64,000 nucleotides of DNA, taken from assembly GCF_051401765.1 (NCBI RefSeq), contig NW_027480450.1:3286001-3350000 (forward strand), given 5' to 3'. Under the pieces are notes generated by a model. It was not told the origin of the DNA. It did not search any database and saw only the letters and a program-made list of their open reading frames with translations. A program made the translations under genes and the position numbers. Origin of the DNA: Calliopsis andreniformis (lineage: Eukaryota > Arthropoda > Insecta > Hymenoptera > Andrenidae). Positions 12,141 through 26,165 of this stretch are shown here, in pieces; within the stretch, counting starts at the first letter, position 1, and every line of letters starts with the position of its first letter.

Positions 12141-14900
12141 TCAATCATCAATCCTCAGTCCTCAATCCTCAGCCTTCAATCCTGAATACTCAGTCTTCAA
12201 TCCTCAATACTCAATCCTCAATCCTCAATCCTCAATACTCATTCTTCACTCCTCAATACCCAATCCTCAATCTTCAATCCTCAATCCTCAATCCTCAATT
12301 CTCAATCCTCAATCCTCAATTCTCAATACTCATTCTTCAATCCTCAATACCCAATCCTCAATCTTCGATCCTCAATCCTCAATCCTCAATTCTCAATCCT
12401 CAATCCTCAATCCTCAGACCTCAAACATCAATACTCAACCCTCAGTCCTCGTCCTAAATCCACAACCCTCAATCCTCGATCCTCAATCTGCAATCATCAA
12501 TATTCAATATTCAATCCTCAATCCTGAATCCTCAATACTCAATCCTCAATCCTCAATCCTCAATCCTCAATACTCAACCATCAATCCTAAATTCTCAATA
12601 CTCAAAGAAAATCCTGAATTCTCAGGATTCAATACTCAAACCTCAACACTCAACCCTCAGCCCTCATCCTTAATCCTCAATCCTCAACCTTCAATCCTCA
12701 ATATTCAATCCTCAATACTCAATCTTCAATCCTCAATCCTCAATCATCAAGCCTCAATCCTCAATCCTCAATCCTCAGTAACCAATCCTCAATCTTCAAT
12801 ACACAATCGTCAATCCTCAGTCCTCAATCCTCAATCCTCAATCCTCAATCCTCAATCTTCAATCCTCAATACTCAATCCTCAATCCTCAATCCTCAGTCC
12901 TCAAACATTAATCCTGAATTCTCAATCCTGAATCATCAATCTTCAGCCCTCAGGCCTCAACAATCAGTTGTTAATCGTCAATCCTCAATAGAATATCATC
13001 AATTCACAGTTTTCAATACTCAATACTCAATCTGCAATCTTCAAATCTCTATCCACAAACATCAATTCTCATCACTCAACACTCAGCACTCCGCCCCAAT
13101 CCTCAACCTTCAAACCTCAATCCTCAATCCTCAATCCTCAATCCTCAATTTTCAATCCTCAATACTCAATCTTCAATCCTCAATGCTCAATCCGCAATCC
13201 TCAATCCTCAGTCCTCAATCCTCAATCCTCAATCCTCGAACCTCAATCCTCAATCATCAGTCCTCGTCCTCAATCCTCAACACTCAATCCTGAATACTCA
13301 GTCTTCAATCCTCAATCCTCAATCCTCAATCCTCAATACTCATTCTTCAATCCTCAATACCCAATCCTCAATCTTCAATCCTCAATCCTCATTCCTCAAT
13401 TCTCAATCCTCAATCCTCAATCCTCAAGCCTCATTCTTCAATCCTCAATACCCAATCCTCAATCTTCAATACTCAATCCTCAATCCTCAATTCTCAATCC
13501 TCAATCCTCAATCCTCAATACTCATTCTTCACTCCTCAATACCCAATCCTCAATCTTCAATCCTCAATCCTCAATCCTCAATTCTCAATCCTCAATCCTC
13601 AATTCTCAATACTCATTCTTCAATCCTCAATACCCAATCCTCAATCTTCAATCCTCAATCCTCAATCCTCAATTCTCAATACTCAATCCTCAATCCTCAG
13701 ACCTCAAACATCAACACTAAACCATCAGTCCTCGTCCTCAATCCACAACAATCAATCCTCAATCCTCAATCTTCAAACATCAATATTCAATCTTCAGCCC
13801 TCAATCCTCAATCCTCAACCCTCAATCCTCAATCCTCAATGTTCAATCCGCAATACCCAATCCTCAATCTTCAATCCTCAATCCTCAATCCTCAATCCTC
13901 AATCTTCAATCCTCAATCCTCAATCCTCAACGTTCAATCCGCAATACCCAATCCTTAATCTTCAATCCTCAGTCCTCAATCCTCAATCCTCAATCCTCAA
14001 TCCTCAATCCTCAATCCTCAGTCCTCAAACCTCAAACCTGAATCCTCAATCCTGAAGCCTCAATCTTCAGACCTCAGTCCTCAACAATCAGTTGTCAATT
14101 CTCAATCCTCAATAGAATATCATCAATTCACAGCCTTCAATACCCAATACTCAATCTGCAATATTCAAATCTCTGTCCACAAACATCAATTCTCATCATT
14201 CAACCCTCAACACTCAGTCCCCAATCCTCAATCTTCAATCCTCAATCCTCAATCCTCAATCCTCAATCCTCAATCCTCAACCTTCAATCCTCAATACTCA
14301 ATCTTCAATCCTCCATCCTCAATGCTGTATCCTCAATCCTCAATCCTCAATCGTCAGGCTTCAATCCTCAATACTCAATCTTCAATCCTCAATCCTCAAT
14401 CCTCATTCCTCAATCCTCATTCTTCAATCCTCAATCCTCAATCCTCAATTCTCAATCCTCAATCCTCAATCCTCAGACCTCAAACATCAATACTCAACCC
14501 TCAGTCCTCGTCCTCAATCCACAACTATCAATCCTCAATCCTCAATCTTCAACCATCAATATTCAATCTTCAGTCCTCAATCCTCAATCCTCAACCCTCA
14601 ATCCTCAATCCTCAATGTTCAATCCGCAATACCCAATCCTCAATCTTCAATCCTCAATCCTCAAACCTCAATCCTCAATCCTCAATCCTCAATCATCAGT
14701 CCTCAAACCTCAAACATAAATCCTCAATCCTGAATCCTCAATCTTCAGACCTCAGTCCTCAACAATCAGTTGTCAATTCTCTATCCTCAATAGAATATCA
14801 TCAATTCACAGTTTTCAATACCCAATACTCAACCTGCAATCTTCAAATCTCTATCCACAAACATCAATTCTCATCACTCAACCCTCAACACTCAGTCCCC
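12140..14900. repeat. Higher-order unit B, copy 1
   Basis: Landmarks 12,171 (CAGCCTTC), 12,603 (CAAAGAAA) and 12,958 (CAACAAT) recur at +3394. Landmarks 13,712 (CAACACTAAACC), 14,082 and 14,760 recur at +3073. Copy 2 is therefore 321 bp shorter in the middle. The match ends near 14,899, where CCCCACTCC replaces CCCCAATCC of copy 2. Confidence 0.88.
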
Positions 14901-15600
14901 ACTCCTCAATCCTCAATCCTCAACTCTCAAACCTCAACCCTCAGTCCTCAGTCCTCAATCATCAATCCTCAGTCCTCAATCCTCAGCCTTCAATCCTGAA
15001 TACTCAGTCTTCAATCCTCAATACTCAATCCTCAATCCTCAATCCTCAATCCTCAGACCTCAAACATCAATACTCAACCCTCAGTCCTCGTCCTCAATCC
15101 ACAACTATCAATCCTCAATCCTCAATCTTCAACCATCAATATTCAATCTTCAGTCCTCAATCCTCATTCCTCAACCCTCAATCCTCAATCCTCAATGTTC
15201 AATCCGCAATACCCAATCCTCAATCTTCAATCCTCAATCCTCAAACCTCAATCCTCAATCCTCAATCCTCAATCATCAGTCCTCAAACCTCAAACATAAA
15301 TCCTCAATCCTGAATCCTCAATCTTCAGACCTCAGTCCTCAACAATCAGTTGTCAATTCTCTATCCTCAATAGAATATCATCAATTCACAGTTTTCAATA
15401 CCCAATACTCAACCTGCAATCTTCAAATCTCTATCCACAAACATCAATTCTCATCACTCAACCCTCAACACTCAGTCCCCACTCCTCAATCCTCAATCCT
15501 CAACTCTCAAACCTCAACCCTCAGTCCTCAGTCCTCAATCATCAATCCTCAGTCCTCAATCCTCAGCCTTCAATCCTGAATACTCAGTCTTCAATCCTCA
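14440..15600. repeat. 580-bp tandem duplication
   Basis: CAGACCTC at 14,474/15,054, CAACTATC at 14,522/15,102, CAACAAT at 14,760/15,340, CCCCACTCC at about 14,897/15,477 and CAGCCTTC at 14,985/15,565 all give an offset of exactly 580. The two copies are almost identical by eye, so the event is recent. It lies at the junction between unit B copies 1 and 2. Confidence 0.92.
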
Positions 15601-17975
15601 ATACTCAATCCTCAATCCTCAATCCTCAATACTCATTCTTCACTCCTCAATACCCAATCCTCAATCTTCAATCCTCAATCCTCAATCCTCAACTCTCAAT
15701 CCTCAATCCTCAATCCTCAATACTCATTCTTCAATCCTCAATACCCAATCCTCAATCTTCGATCCTCAATCCTCAATCCTCAATTCTCAATCCTCAATCC
15801 TCAATCCTCAGACCTCAAACATCAATACTCAACCCTCAGTCCTCGTCCTAAATCCACAACCCTCAATCCTCGATCCTCAATCTGCAATCATCAATATTCA
15901 ATATTCATTCCTCAATCCTGAATCCTCAATACTCAATCCTCAATCCTCAATCCTCAATCCTCAATACTCAACCATCAATCCTAAATTCTCAATACTCAAA
16001 GAAAATCCTGAATTCTCAGGATTCAATACTCAAACCTCAACACTCAGCCCTCAGCCCTCATCCTTAATCCTCAATCCTCAACCTTCAATCCTCAATATTC
16101 AATCCTCAATACTCAATCTTCAATCCTCAATCCTCAATCATCAAGCCTCAATCCTCAATCCTCAATCCTCAGTAACCAATCCTCAATCTTCAATACACAA
16201 TCGTCAATCCTCAGTCCTCAATCCTCAATCCTCAATCCTCAATCCTCAATCTTCAATCCTCAATACTCAATCCTCAATCCTCAATCCTCAGTCCTCAAAC
16301 ATTAATCCTGAATTCTCAATCCTGAATCATCAATCTTCAGCCCTCAGGCCTCAACAATCAGTTGTCAATCGTCAATCCTCAATAGAATATCATCAATTCA
16401 CAGTTTTCAATACTCAATACTCAATCTGCAATCTTCAAATCTCTATCCACAAACATCAATTCTCATCACTCAACACTCAGCACTCCGCCCCAATCCTCAA
16501 CCTTCAAACCTCAATCCTCAATCCTCAATCCTCAATCCTCAATTTTCAATCCTCAATCTTCAATCCTCAATCCTCATTCCTCAATTCTCAATCCTCAATC
16601 CTCAATCCTCAAGCCTCATTCTTCAATCCTCAATACCCAATCCTCAATCTTCAATCCTCAATCCTCAACCCTCAATACTTAATCCTCATTCTTCAATCCT
16701 CAATGCTGTATCCTCAATCCTCAATCCTCAATCCTCAATCCTCAATTCTCAATACTCAATCCTCAATCCTCAGACCTCAAACATCAACACTAAACCATCA
16801 GTCCTCGTCCTCAATCCACAACAATCAATCCTCAATCCTCAATCTTCAAACATCAATATTCAATCTTCAGCCCTCAATCCTCAATCCTCAACCCTCAATC
16901 CTCAATCCTCAATGTTCAATCCGCAATACCCAATCCTCAATCTTCAATCCTCAATCCTCAATCCTCAATCCTCAATCTTCAATCCTCAATCCTCAATCCT
17001 CAACGTTCAATCCGCAATACCCAATCCTTAATCTTCAATCCTCAGTCCTCAATCCTCAATCCTCAATCCTCAATCCTCAATCCTCAATCCTCAGTCCTCA
17101 AACCTCAAACCTGAATCCTCAATCCTGAAGCCTCAATCTTCAGACCTCAGTCCTCAACAATCAGTTGTCAATTCTCAATCCTCAATAGAATATCATCAAT
17201 TCACAGCCTTCAATACCCAATACTCAATCTGCAATATTCAAATCTCTGTCCACAAACATCAATTCTCATCATTCAACCCTCAACACTCAGTCCCCAATCC
17301 TCAATCTTCAATCCTCAATCCTCAATCCTCAATCCTCAATCCTCAATCCTCAACCTTCAATCCTCAATACTCAATCTTCAATCCTCCATCCTCAATGCTG
17401 TATCCTCAATCCTCAATCCTCAATCGTCAGGCTTCAATCCTCAATACTCAATCTTCAATCCTCAATCCTCAATCCTCATTCCTCAATCCTCATTCTTCAA
17501 TCCTCAATCCTCAATCCTCAATTCTCAATCCTCAATCCTCAATCCTCAGACCTCAAACATCAATACTCAACCCTCAGTCCTCGTCCTCAATCCACAACTA
17601 TCAATCCTCAATCCTCAATCTTCAACCATCAATATTCAATCTTCAGTCCTCAATCCTCAATCCTCAACCCTCAATCCTCAATCCTCAATGTTCAATCCGC
17701 AATACCCAATCCTCAATCTTCAATCCTCAATCCTCAAACCTCAATCCTCAATCCTCAATCCTCAATCATCAGTCCTCAAACCTCAAACATAAATCCTCAA
17801 TCCTGAATCCTCAATCTTCAGACCTCAGTCCTCAACAATCAGTTGTCAATTCTCTATCCTCAATAGAATATCATCAATTCACAGTTTTCAATACCCAATA
17901 CTCAACCTGCAATCTTCAAATCTCTATCCACAAACATCAATTCTCATCACTCAACCCTCAACACTCAGTCCCCAA
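15535..17975. repeat. Higher-order unit B, copy 2 (net 321 bp shorter)
   Basis: Matches copy 1 at 3394 up to about 16,550 and at 3073 from about 16,700. The distance from the CAACAAT block at 16,352 to that at 17,155 is 803 bp, against 1124 bp in copy 1 and 1124 bp in the related region 27,795-28,919. Copy 2 is therefore probably the one that lost sequence. Confidence 0.87.
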
Positions 17976-19620
17976 TCCGCAATCTTCAATCCTCAATTTT
18001 CAATACTCAATCCTCAATCCTCAATCTTCAATCCTCAACCCTCAATCCTCAATTCTCAATCCTCAATCCTCAGTCCTCAGTCCTCAGTCCTCAAACCTCA
18101 ATCCACAGCCCTCAGACCTCATCCTCAATCCTCAATCGACAATCCTCAATTCTCAAACTTCAATCCTCAATCCTCTGTCCTCAGACCTCAATTCTGAATC
18201 CGCAATCCTGAATACTCAATCTTCAGCCCTCAGTCCTCAACAATCAGTCGTCAATCCTCAATCCTCACTAGAATATCCTCAATTCACAGTTTTCAATACT
18301 CAATACCCAATCTTCAATCTTCAAATCTCAATCCACAAACATCAATTCTCATCACTCAACCATCAACACTCAGTCCTCAAACTTCAATCCTCAATCCTCA
18401 ATCCTCAATCTTCAATCCTCAATACTAAATCTTCAATCCTCAATCCTCAATCCTCAATCCTCTGACCTCAATCCTCAATCTTCAATCCTCAATACTCAAT
18501 CTTCAATCCTGAATCCCCAATCCTCAATCCTCAATACTCATTCTTCAATCCTCAACACCCAATCCCCAATCTTCAATCCTCAATCCTCAATCCTCAATTC
18601 TCAATCCTCAATCCTCAATCCTCAGACCTCAAACATCAATACTCAACCCTCAGTCCTCGTCCTCAGTCCACAACCCTCAATCCTCGATCCCCAATATTCA
18701 ATCATCAATCCTCAATCCTCAGTACTCAATCCTCAATCGTCAATCCTCAATCCCCAATCCTCAATCTTCAATCCTCAATACTCAATCTTCAATCCTCAAT
18801 CCTCAATCCTCAATCCTCGATCCTCAAACCTCGATACTCAATCTTCAGAAATCAATACTCAGTCTTCAGTCCTAAATCCTCAATCCTCAATCCTTCATCC
18901 TCATTCTTTAATCCTCAACACCGAATCCTCAATCTTCAATCCTCAATCCTCAATCCTCAGTTCGCAATCCTCAATCCTCAATCCTCAGACCTCAGGCATC
19001 AATACTCAAGCATCAGTTCTCGTCCTCAATCCACAACCCTCAATCCTCAATCCTCAATTTTCATTCATCAATATTCAACATTCAATCCTCAATCCTCAAT
19101 CCTCAATCCTCAATCCTCAATCCTCAACCTTCAAACCTCAATACTCAATCTTCAATCCTCAATCCTCAATCCTCAACTCTCAATCCTCAATCCTCAATCC
19201 TCGATCGTCAATCTTTAATCCTCAATTCACAATTTTCAATCCGCAATCCTCAATCCTCAATCCTCAATCCTCATTCTTCAATCCTCAATACCCAATCCTC
19301 AATCTCCAATCCTCAATCCTCAATCCTCAATTCTCAATCGTCAATCCTCAGTCTTCAGTCCTCAAACCTCAATCCTCAACCCTTAGCCCTCATCCACAAT
19401 CCTCAATCCTCAATCCTCAATCCTCATTCTTCAATCCTCAATACCCAATCCTCAATCTTCAAACCTCAGTCCTCAATCCTCAATTCTCAATCCCCAACCC
19501 TCAGTCCTCAGTCCTCAAGCCTCAATCCTCAACCCTCAGCCCTCATCCTCAATTCTCAATCCTCAATCCTCAATCCTCAATCTTCAATCCTCAATACTCA
19601 ATCTTCAATCGCCAATCCTC
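17975..19620. repeat. Array segment re-duplicated at 29.7-31.0 kb
   Basis: Landmarks 17,833, 18,238 and 18,553 recur at +11,764. CGATCGTC at 19,202, CCAACCCTC at 19,494 and GCCAATCC at 19,611 recur at +11,352. The right-hand copy therefore lacks about 412 bp between 18,760 and 19,170. No gene was found. Confidence 0.87.
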
Positions 19621-22285
19621 AGTCCTCAGTCCTCAATCTTCAATCCTCAGTAGCGAATCCTCAATCATCAATCTTCAATCCTCAATCCTCAATCCTCAAT
19701 CCTCAATCCTCAATCCACAATCCTCAATCCCCAGTCCTCAATATTCAATCCTCACTACTCAATCTTCAAGCCTCAATCCTCAATCCTCAATCCTCAATCC
19801 TCAATCCTCAATCATCAATCCTCAATCTTCAATACTCAGTCCTCAATCCTCAGTTCTGAATCCTCAATACTCAACCATCCATCCTCAATTCTCAATACTC
19901 AATCTTCAATCCTGAATCCTCAACCCTCAATCCTCAATACTCAATCCTCAATCCTCAATCTTCAATCCTCAATACTCAATCTTCAATCCTCAATCCTCAA
20001 TTCCCAATCCTCAATCCTCAATCCTCAATCGTCAATCTTCAATCCTGAATACTCAATCTTCAATCCTCGATCCTCAATCCTCAATCCTCAACCCTCATCC
20101 TTCAATCCTCAATACCGAATCCTCAATCTTCAATCCTCAATCCTCAATCCTCTATTCTCAATCTTCAATCGTCAGTCCTCAGTGCTCAATCCTCAATCTT
20201 CAATCCTAAATTCTCAATCCTCAATCATCAGTCCTCAATCTTGAATACTCAATCCTCAATCCTCAATCCTCAATCGTCAGTCTTCAATCCTCAATACTGA
20301 CTCTTCAATCCTCAATCCTCAATCCTCAATCCTCAATTCTCATACTTCAATCCTCAATACCCAATCCTCAATCTTCAGTCCTCAATCCTCAATCCTCAAC
20401 TCTCAAACCTCAACCCTCAGTCCTCAGTCCTCAAACCTCAATCCTCAACCCTCAGCCCTCATTCTCAATCCTCAATCCTCAATCCTCAATCCTCAACCTT
20501 CAATCCTCAAAACTCAATCTTCAATCGTCAACCCTCAGTCCTCAATCCTCAATCTTCAATCCTCAGTCCCCAATCCTCAATATTCAGTCCTCAATCCTCA
20601 ATCCTCAATCCTCAATCTTCAATCATCAAAACTCAATCCTCAATCTTCAATCCTCAATACTCAATCTTCAATCCTCAATCCTCAACCCTCAGCCCTCATC
20701 CTCCATCCTCAGTCCTCAATCCTCAATCCTCAATATTCAATCCTCAATACTCAATCATTAATCCTCAATCCTCAATCCTCAATCCTCAATCCTCAATCCT
20801 CAGTCATGAATAATCAATCATCAATCCTCAATGCTCAATCCTCAATCCTCAATCCTCAGTCCTAAATCCTCAATCCACAATTCTCAAACCTCAATCCTCA
20901 ACCGTGAGTCCTCGTCCTCAATCCTCAATCCTCAATCCTCATTCATCAATACGCATTCTTCAAACCACAATCTTCAATCCTCAATACTCAATCTTCAATC
21001 CTCAATCCCCAATTTTCAATCCTCAATACTCAATCCTCAATCGTCAATCCTCAATACCCAATCCTCAATCTTCAATCCTCAATCCTCAATCCTCAATACT
21101 CAATCCTCAATCGTGAATCCTCAATCCCCAATCCTCAATCTTCAATCCTCAATCCTCAATCCTCAATCCTCAACCGTGAGTCCTCGTCCTCAATCCTCAA
21201 CCCTCAATACTCAATCATCAATACACAATCTTCAATCCTCAGTCTTCAATCCTCAATACTCAATATTCAATCCTCAATCCTCAATCCTCAATCCTCAACA
21301 CTCAATCCTCAATCGTGAATCCTCAATACCCAATCCTCAATCTTCAATCCTCAATCCTCAATCCTCAATCCTCAATCCTCAATCCTCAATCTTCAATCCT
21401 CAATACTCAATCTTCAATCCTCAATCCTAAACCCTCAGCCCTCATACTCCATCATCAATCCTCAATCCTCAGTTCTCAATCTTCAATCCTCAATACACAA
21501 TCATCAATCCTCAATCCTCAATCCTCAATCCTCAATCCTCAAACCTCAGTCATGAATACTCAATCTTCAATCCTCAATGCTCAATCCTCAATCCTCAATC
21601 CTCAGTCCTAGATCCTCAATCCACAATCCTCAAACCTCGATCCTCAACCGTGAGTCCTCGTCATCAATCCTCAAACCTCAATCCTCAATCATCAATACAC
21701 AATCTTTAATCCTCAATCTTCAATACTCAATACTCAATCTTCAATCCTCAATCCCCAATTCTCAATCCTCAATACTCAATCCTCAATCGTCAATCCTCAA
21801 TACCCAATCCTCAATCCTTAATCTTCAATCCTCAATACTCAATCTTCAGTCCTCAATCCTCAATTATCAAACCTCAATCCTCAATCCTCAATCCTCAGTC
21901 ATCAATCCTCAATATTCAATACTCAATCGTCATTCCGCTCTCAATACTCAATCCTCAATCGTGTATCCTCAATCCCCAATCCTCAATCTTCAATCCTCAA
22001 TCCTCAATCGTCAATCCTCAATCCTCAATCCTCAATTTTCAATCCTCAATACTCAATCTTCAATCCTCAATCCTAAACCCTCAGCCCTCATACTCCATCC
22101 TCAATCCTCAATCCTCAGTTCTCAATCTTCAATACTCAATCCTCAATCGTCAATCCTCAATACCCAATCCTCAATCTTCAATCCTGAATCCTCAACCCTC
22201 AATCCTCAATACTCAATCCTCAATCCTCAATCTTCAATCCTCAATACTCAATCTTCAATCCTCAATCCTCAATTCCCAATCCTCA
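19620..22285. repeat. Mixed heptamer array with first CCGTGAG and CATTCCGCTC blocks
   Basis: Contains the leftmost members of two block families used throughout the right half: CAACCGTGAG at about 20,902, 21,175 and 21,650, and CGTCATTCCGCTCTC at about 21,929. The segment from 20,801 (CAGTCATGAATAATC) recurs at 30,979 with a 14-bp, two-unit deletion before the CCGTGAG word. Otherwise ordinary array. Confidence 0.8.
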
Positions 22286-25200
22286 ATCCTCAATCCTCAA
22301 TCCTCAATCCTCAATCCTCAATCCTCAACCTTCAATCCTCAATACTCAATCTTCAATCCTCTATCCTCAGTCCTCATACCTCAGTTCTGAATCCTCAATC
22401 CTGAATCCTCAACCTTCAGCCCTCAGTCCTCAACAATCAGTTGTCAATCCTCAATCCTCAATAGAATATCCTCAATTCACAGTTTTCAATACTCAATACT
22501 CAATCTACAATCTTCAAATCTCTATCCACAAACATCAATTCTCATCACTCAGCCCTCAACACTCAGTCCTCATTCTCCATTCTCGATCCTCAATCCTCAA
22601 TCCACAAACTTCAATCCTCAATACACAATCTTCAATCCTCAGTCCTCAATCCTCAATCCTCAATCCTCAATCCTCAATCCTCAATCCTCAATCCCCAGTC
22701 CTCAATCTTCAATCCTCAATACTCAATCTTCAATCCTCAATCCTCAATCCTCAATACTCAATCCTCAACCCTCAATCCTCAATTCTCAATCCTCAATACT
22801 CAGCCATCAATCCTCAATTCTCAATACACAATAGAATATCCTGAATTCGCAGGTTTCAATACTCAAACCTCAATCCTCAACCCTCAGCCCTCATCCTCCA
22901 TCCTCGATCCTCAATCCTCAATCCTCAACCTTCAATCCTCAATCCTCAGTCCTCAATCCTCAATCCTCAATCATCAATCCTCAATCTTCAATCCTCAATA
23001 CTCAATCTTCAATCCTCAATCCTCAGTCCTCAACAATCAGTTGTCAATCCTCAGTCCTCAATAGAATATCCTCAATTCACAGTTTTCAATACTCAATACT
23101 CAATCTGCAATCTTCAGTTCTCTATCCACAAACATCAACTCTCAGCACTCAAACCTCAACACTCAGTCCCCAATCCTCAATCTTCAATCCTCAGTCCTCA
23201 ATCCTCAATCCTCAATCTTCAACCTTCAATCCTCAATACTCAATCCTCAATCCTCAATCCTCAATCCTCAATCCTCAATCCTCAATCCTCAATCCTCAAT
23301 CCTCAATCCTCAATCCTCAACCGTGAGTCCTCGTCCTCAATCCTCAACCCTCAATACTCAATCATCAATACACAATCTTCAATCCTCAGTCATCAATCCT
23401 CAATACTCAATATTCAATCCTCAATCCTCAATCCTCAGTCCTCAACACTCAATCCTCAATCGTGAATCCTCAATACCCAATCCTCAATCTTCAATCCTCA
23501 GTCCTCAATCCTCAATCCTCAATCCTCAATCCTCAATCTTCAATCCTCAATACTCAATCTTCAATTATCAATCCTAAACCCTCAGCCCTCATACTCCATC
23601 ATCAATCCTCAATCCTCAGTTCTCAATCTTCAATCCTCAATACTCAATCATCAACCTCAATCCTCAATCCTCAATCCTCAAACCTCAGTCATGAATACTC
23701 AATCTTCAATCCTCAATGCTCAATCCTCAATCCTCAATCCTCAGTCCTAGATCCTCAATCCACAATCCTCAAACCTCGATCCTCAACCGTGAGTCCTCGT
23801 CATCAATCCTCAAACCTCAATCCTCAATCATCAATAGACAATCTTCAATCCTCAATCTTCAATCCTCAATACTCAATCTTCAATCCTCAATCCCCAATTC
23901 TCAATCCTCAATACTCAATCCTTAATCCTCAACCCTCAATCTTCAATACTCAATCCTCAATCCTCAATTCTCAATACTCAATACTCAACCATCAATTCTC
24001 AATTTTCAATACTCAACAGAATATCCTGAATTCGCAGGATTCAATACTCAAACCTCAATCCTCAACCCGCAGCCCTCATCCTCCATCCTCGATCCTCAAT
24101 CCTCAATCGTCAATCCTCAATACCCAATCCTCAATCTTCAATCCTCAATCCTCAATCTTCAATCCTCAATACTCAATCTTCGGTCCTCAATCCTCAATTA
24201 TCAAACCTCAATCCTCAATCCTCAATCCTCAGTCATCAATCCTCAATATTCAATACTCAATCGTCATTCCGCTCTCCTCAATCCTAAATCCTCAATCCTC
24301 GTGCCTCAAACCTCAATCCTCAACCATCAGACCTCATCCTCAATTCTCAATTCTCAATCCTCAATCCTCAATCCTCAAACTTCAATCCTCAATAATCAAT
24401 CTCCAATCCTAGATCCTCAATCCCCAATCCTCAATCCTTAATCCTCAATCTTCAACCCTCAATCCCCAGTCCTCAACATTCAATCCTCAATGTTCAATCC
24501 AAAACCCTCAATCCTCAGTCCTCAATCCTCAATCCTCAATCTTCAATCCTCAATACCCAATCTTCAATCCTCAATCCTCAATTCTCAATCCTCAATCCTC
24601 AATTCTCAATAGTCAAACCTCAAGCCCAAGTCCTCAATCTTCAATCCTCAATCCTCAATCCTCAATCTTCAATCCTCAATACTCAATCTTCAATCCTCAA
24701 TCCTCAATCCTCAATCCTCAATTCTCAATCCTCAATCCTCAATCCTCAGACCTCAAACATCAATACTCAACCCACAGTCCTCGTCCTCAATCCACAACCC
24801 GCAATCCTCAATCCTCAATCCTCAATCCTCAATCGTCAGTCTTCAATCCTCAATACTGAATCTTCAATCCTCAATCCTGAATCCTCAATCCTCAATTCTC
24901 ATTCTTCAATCCTCAATACCCAATCCTCAATCTTCAGTCCTCAATCCTCAATCCTCAACTCTCAAACCTCAACCCTCAGTCCTCAGTCCTCAAACCTCAA
25001 TCCTCAACATTCAGCCCTCATTCTCAATCCTCAATCCTCAATCCTCAATCCTCAACCTTCAATCCTCAAAACTCAATCTTCAATCGTCAACCCTCAGTCC
25101 TCAATCCTCAATCTTCAATCCTCAGTCCACAATCCTCAATATTCAGTCCTCAATCCTCAATCCTCAATCCTCAATCTTCAATCATCAAAACTCAATCCTC

Positions 25201-26165
25201 AATCTTCAATCCTCAATACCCAATCTTCAATCCTCAATCCTCAATTCTCAATCCTCAATCCTCAATTCTCAATAGTCAAACCTCAAGCCCAAGTCCTCAA
25301 TCTTCAATCCTCAATCCTCAATCCTCAATCTTCAATCCTCAATACTCAATCTTCAATCCTCAATCCTCAATCCTCAATCCTCAATTCTCAATCCTCAATC
25401 CTCAATCCTCAGACCTCAAACATCAATACTCAACCCTCAGTCCTCGTCCTCAATCCACAACCCGCAATCCTCAATCCTCAATCCTCAATCCTCAATCGTC
25501 AGTCTTCAATCCTCAATACTGAATCTTCAATCCTCAATCCTGAATCCTCAATCCTCAATTCTCATTCTTCAATCCTCAATACCCAATCCTCAATCTTCAG
25601 TCCTCAATCCTCAATCCTCAACTCTCAAACCTCAACCCTCAGTCCTCAGTCCTCAAACCTCAATCCTCAACCCTCAGCCCTCATTCTCAATCCTCAATCC
25701 TCAATCCTCAATCCTCAACCTTCAATCCTCAAAACTCAATCTTCAATCGTCAACCCTCAGTCCTCAATCCTCAATCTTCAATCCTCAGTCCACAATCCTC
25801 AATATTCAGTCCTCAATCCTCAATCCTCAATCCTCAATCTTCAATCATCAAAACTCAATCCTCAATCTTCAATCCTCAATACTCAATCTTCAATCCTCAA
25901 TCCTCAACCCTCAGCCCTCATTCTCCATCCTCACTCCTCAATCCTCAATCCTCAATATTCAATCCTCAATGCTCAATCATTAATCCTCAATCCTCAATCC
26001 TCAACCTTCAATCCTCAATTCTCAATCTTCAATCCTCAATCCTAAACCCTCAGCCCTCATACTCCATCCTCAATCCTCAATCCTCAGTTCTGAATCTTCA
26101 ATCCTCAATACTCAATCATCAATCCTCAATCCTCAATCCTCAATCCTCAATCCTCAATCCTCAAT
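22285..26165. repeat. 3.9-kb segment duplicated at +9638, copy 1
   Basis: An offset of exactly 9638 holds at 22,361/31,999, 23,323/32,961, 23,716/33,354, 24,621/34,259, 25,284/34,922 and 25,921/35,559. The left limit is a pure heptamer run. The right limit is near 26,165, where copy 2 continues into CAAGCCTCAGTCATG. The duplication includes the 663-bp tandem pair, so it post-dates it. Confidence 0.93.
24535..25870. repeat. 663-bp tandem pair (first locus)
   Basis: The distinctive CAAGCCCAAG word at 24,621 and 25,284 gives a 663-bp period, supported by the flanking CAATACCCAATC and CAACCCGCAATCC words. The first copy has private changes, CAACCCACAG near 24,775 and CAACATTCAG near 25,010, absent from the other three copies of this unit. 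Confidence 0.92.

Noticed and set aside
12600..12625. AAAGAAAATCC as a purine-rich ribosome-binding site
   Set aside because: A diverged version of the palindrome's left flank, repeated at 15,997. No open frame of non-repeat composition follows.
17395..18465. 356-codon + strand open frame, and others such as 4446-5297, 28,889-30,229, 30,312-31,514 and 54,228-55,373
   Set aside because: Composed wholly of degenerate S-S-I-L-N-P-Q repeats that follow from a stop-free heptamer. All three frames give the same peptide; starts and stops are chance variants (ATGCTC, GTGAG, CTAAAC, CCTAG, CCTGA), and no ribosome-binding or splice context was seen.
20904..21116. Overlapping + strand frames beginning at GTG within CCGTGAGTCC
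   Set aside because: The GTG belongs to a recurrent array block, and the frame overlaps another frame with the same repeat peptide. Not a gene.
24600..24640. CAAGCCCAAG word as a mobile-element end
   Set aside because: It recurs only inside larger duplicated units. No terminal inverted repeats, target-site duplications or transposase were seen.
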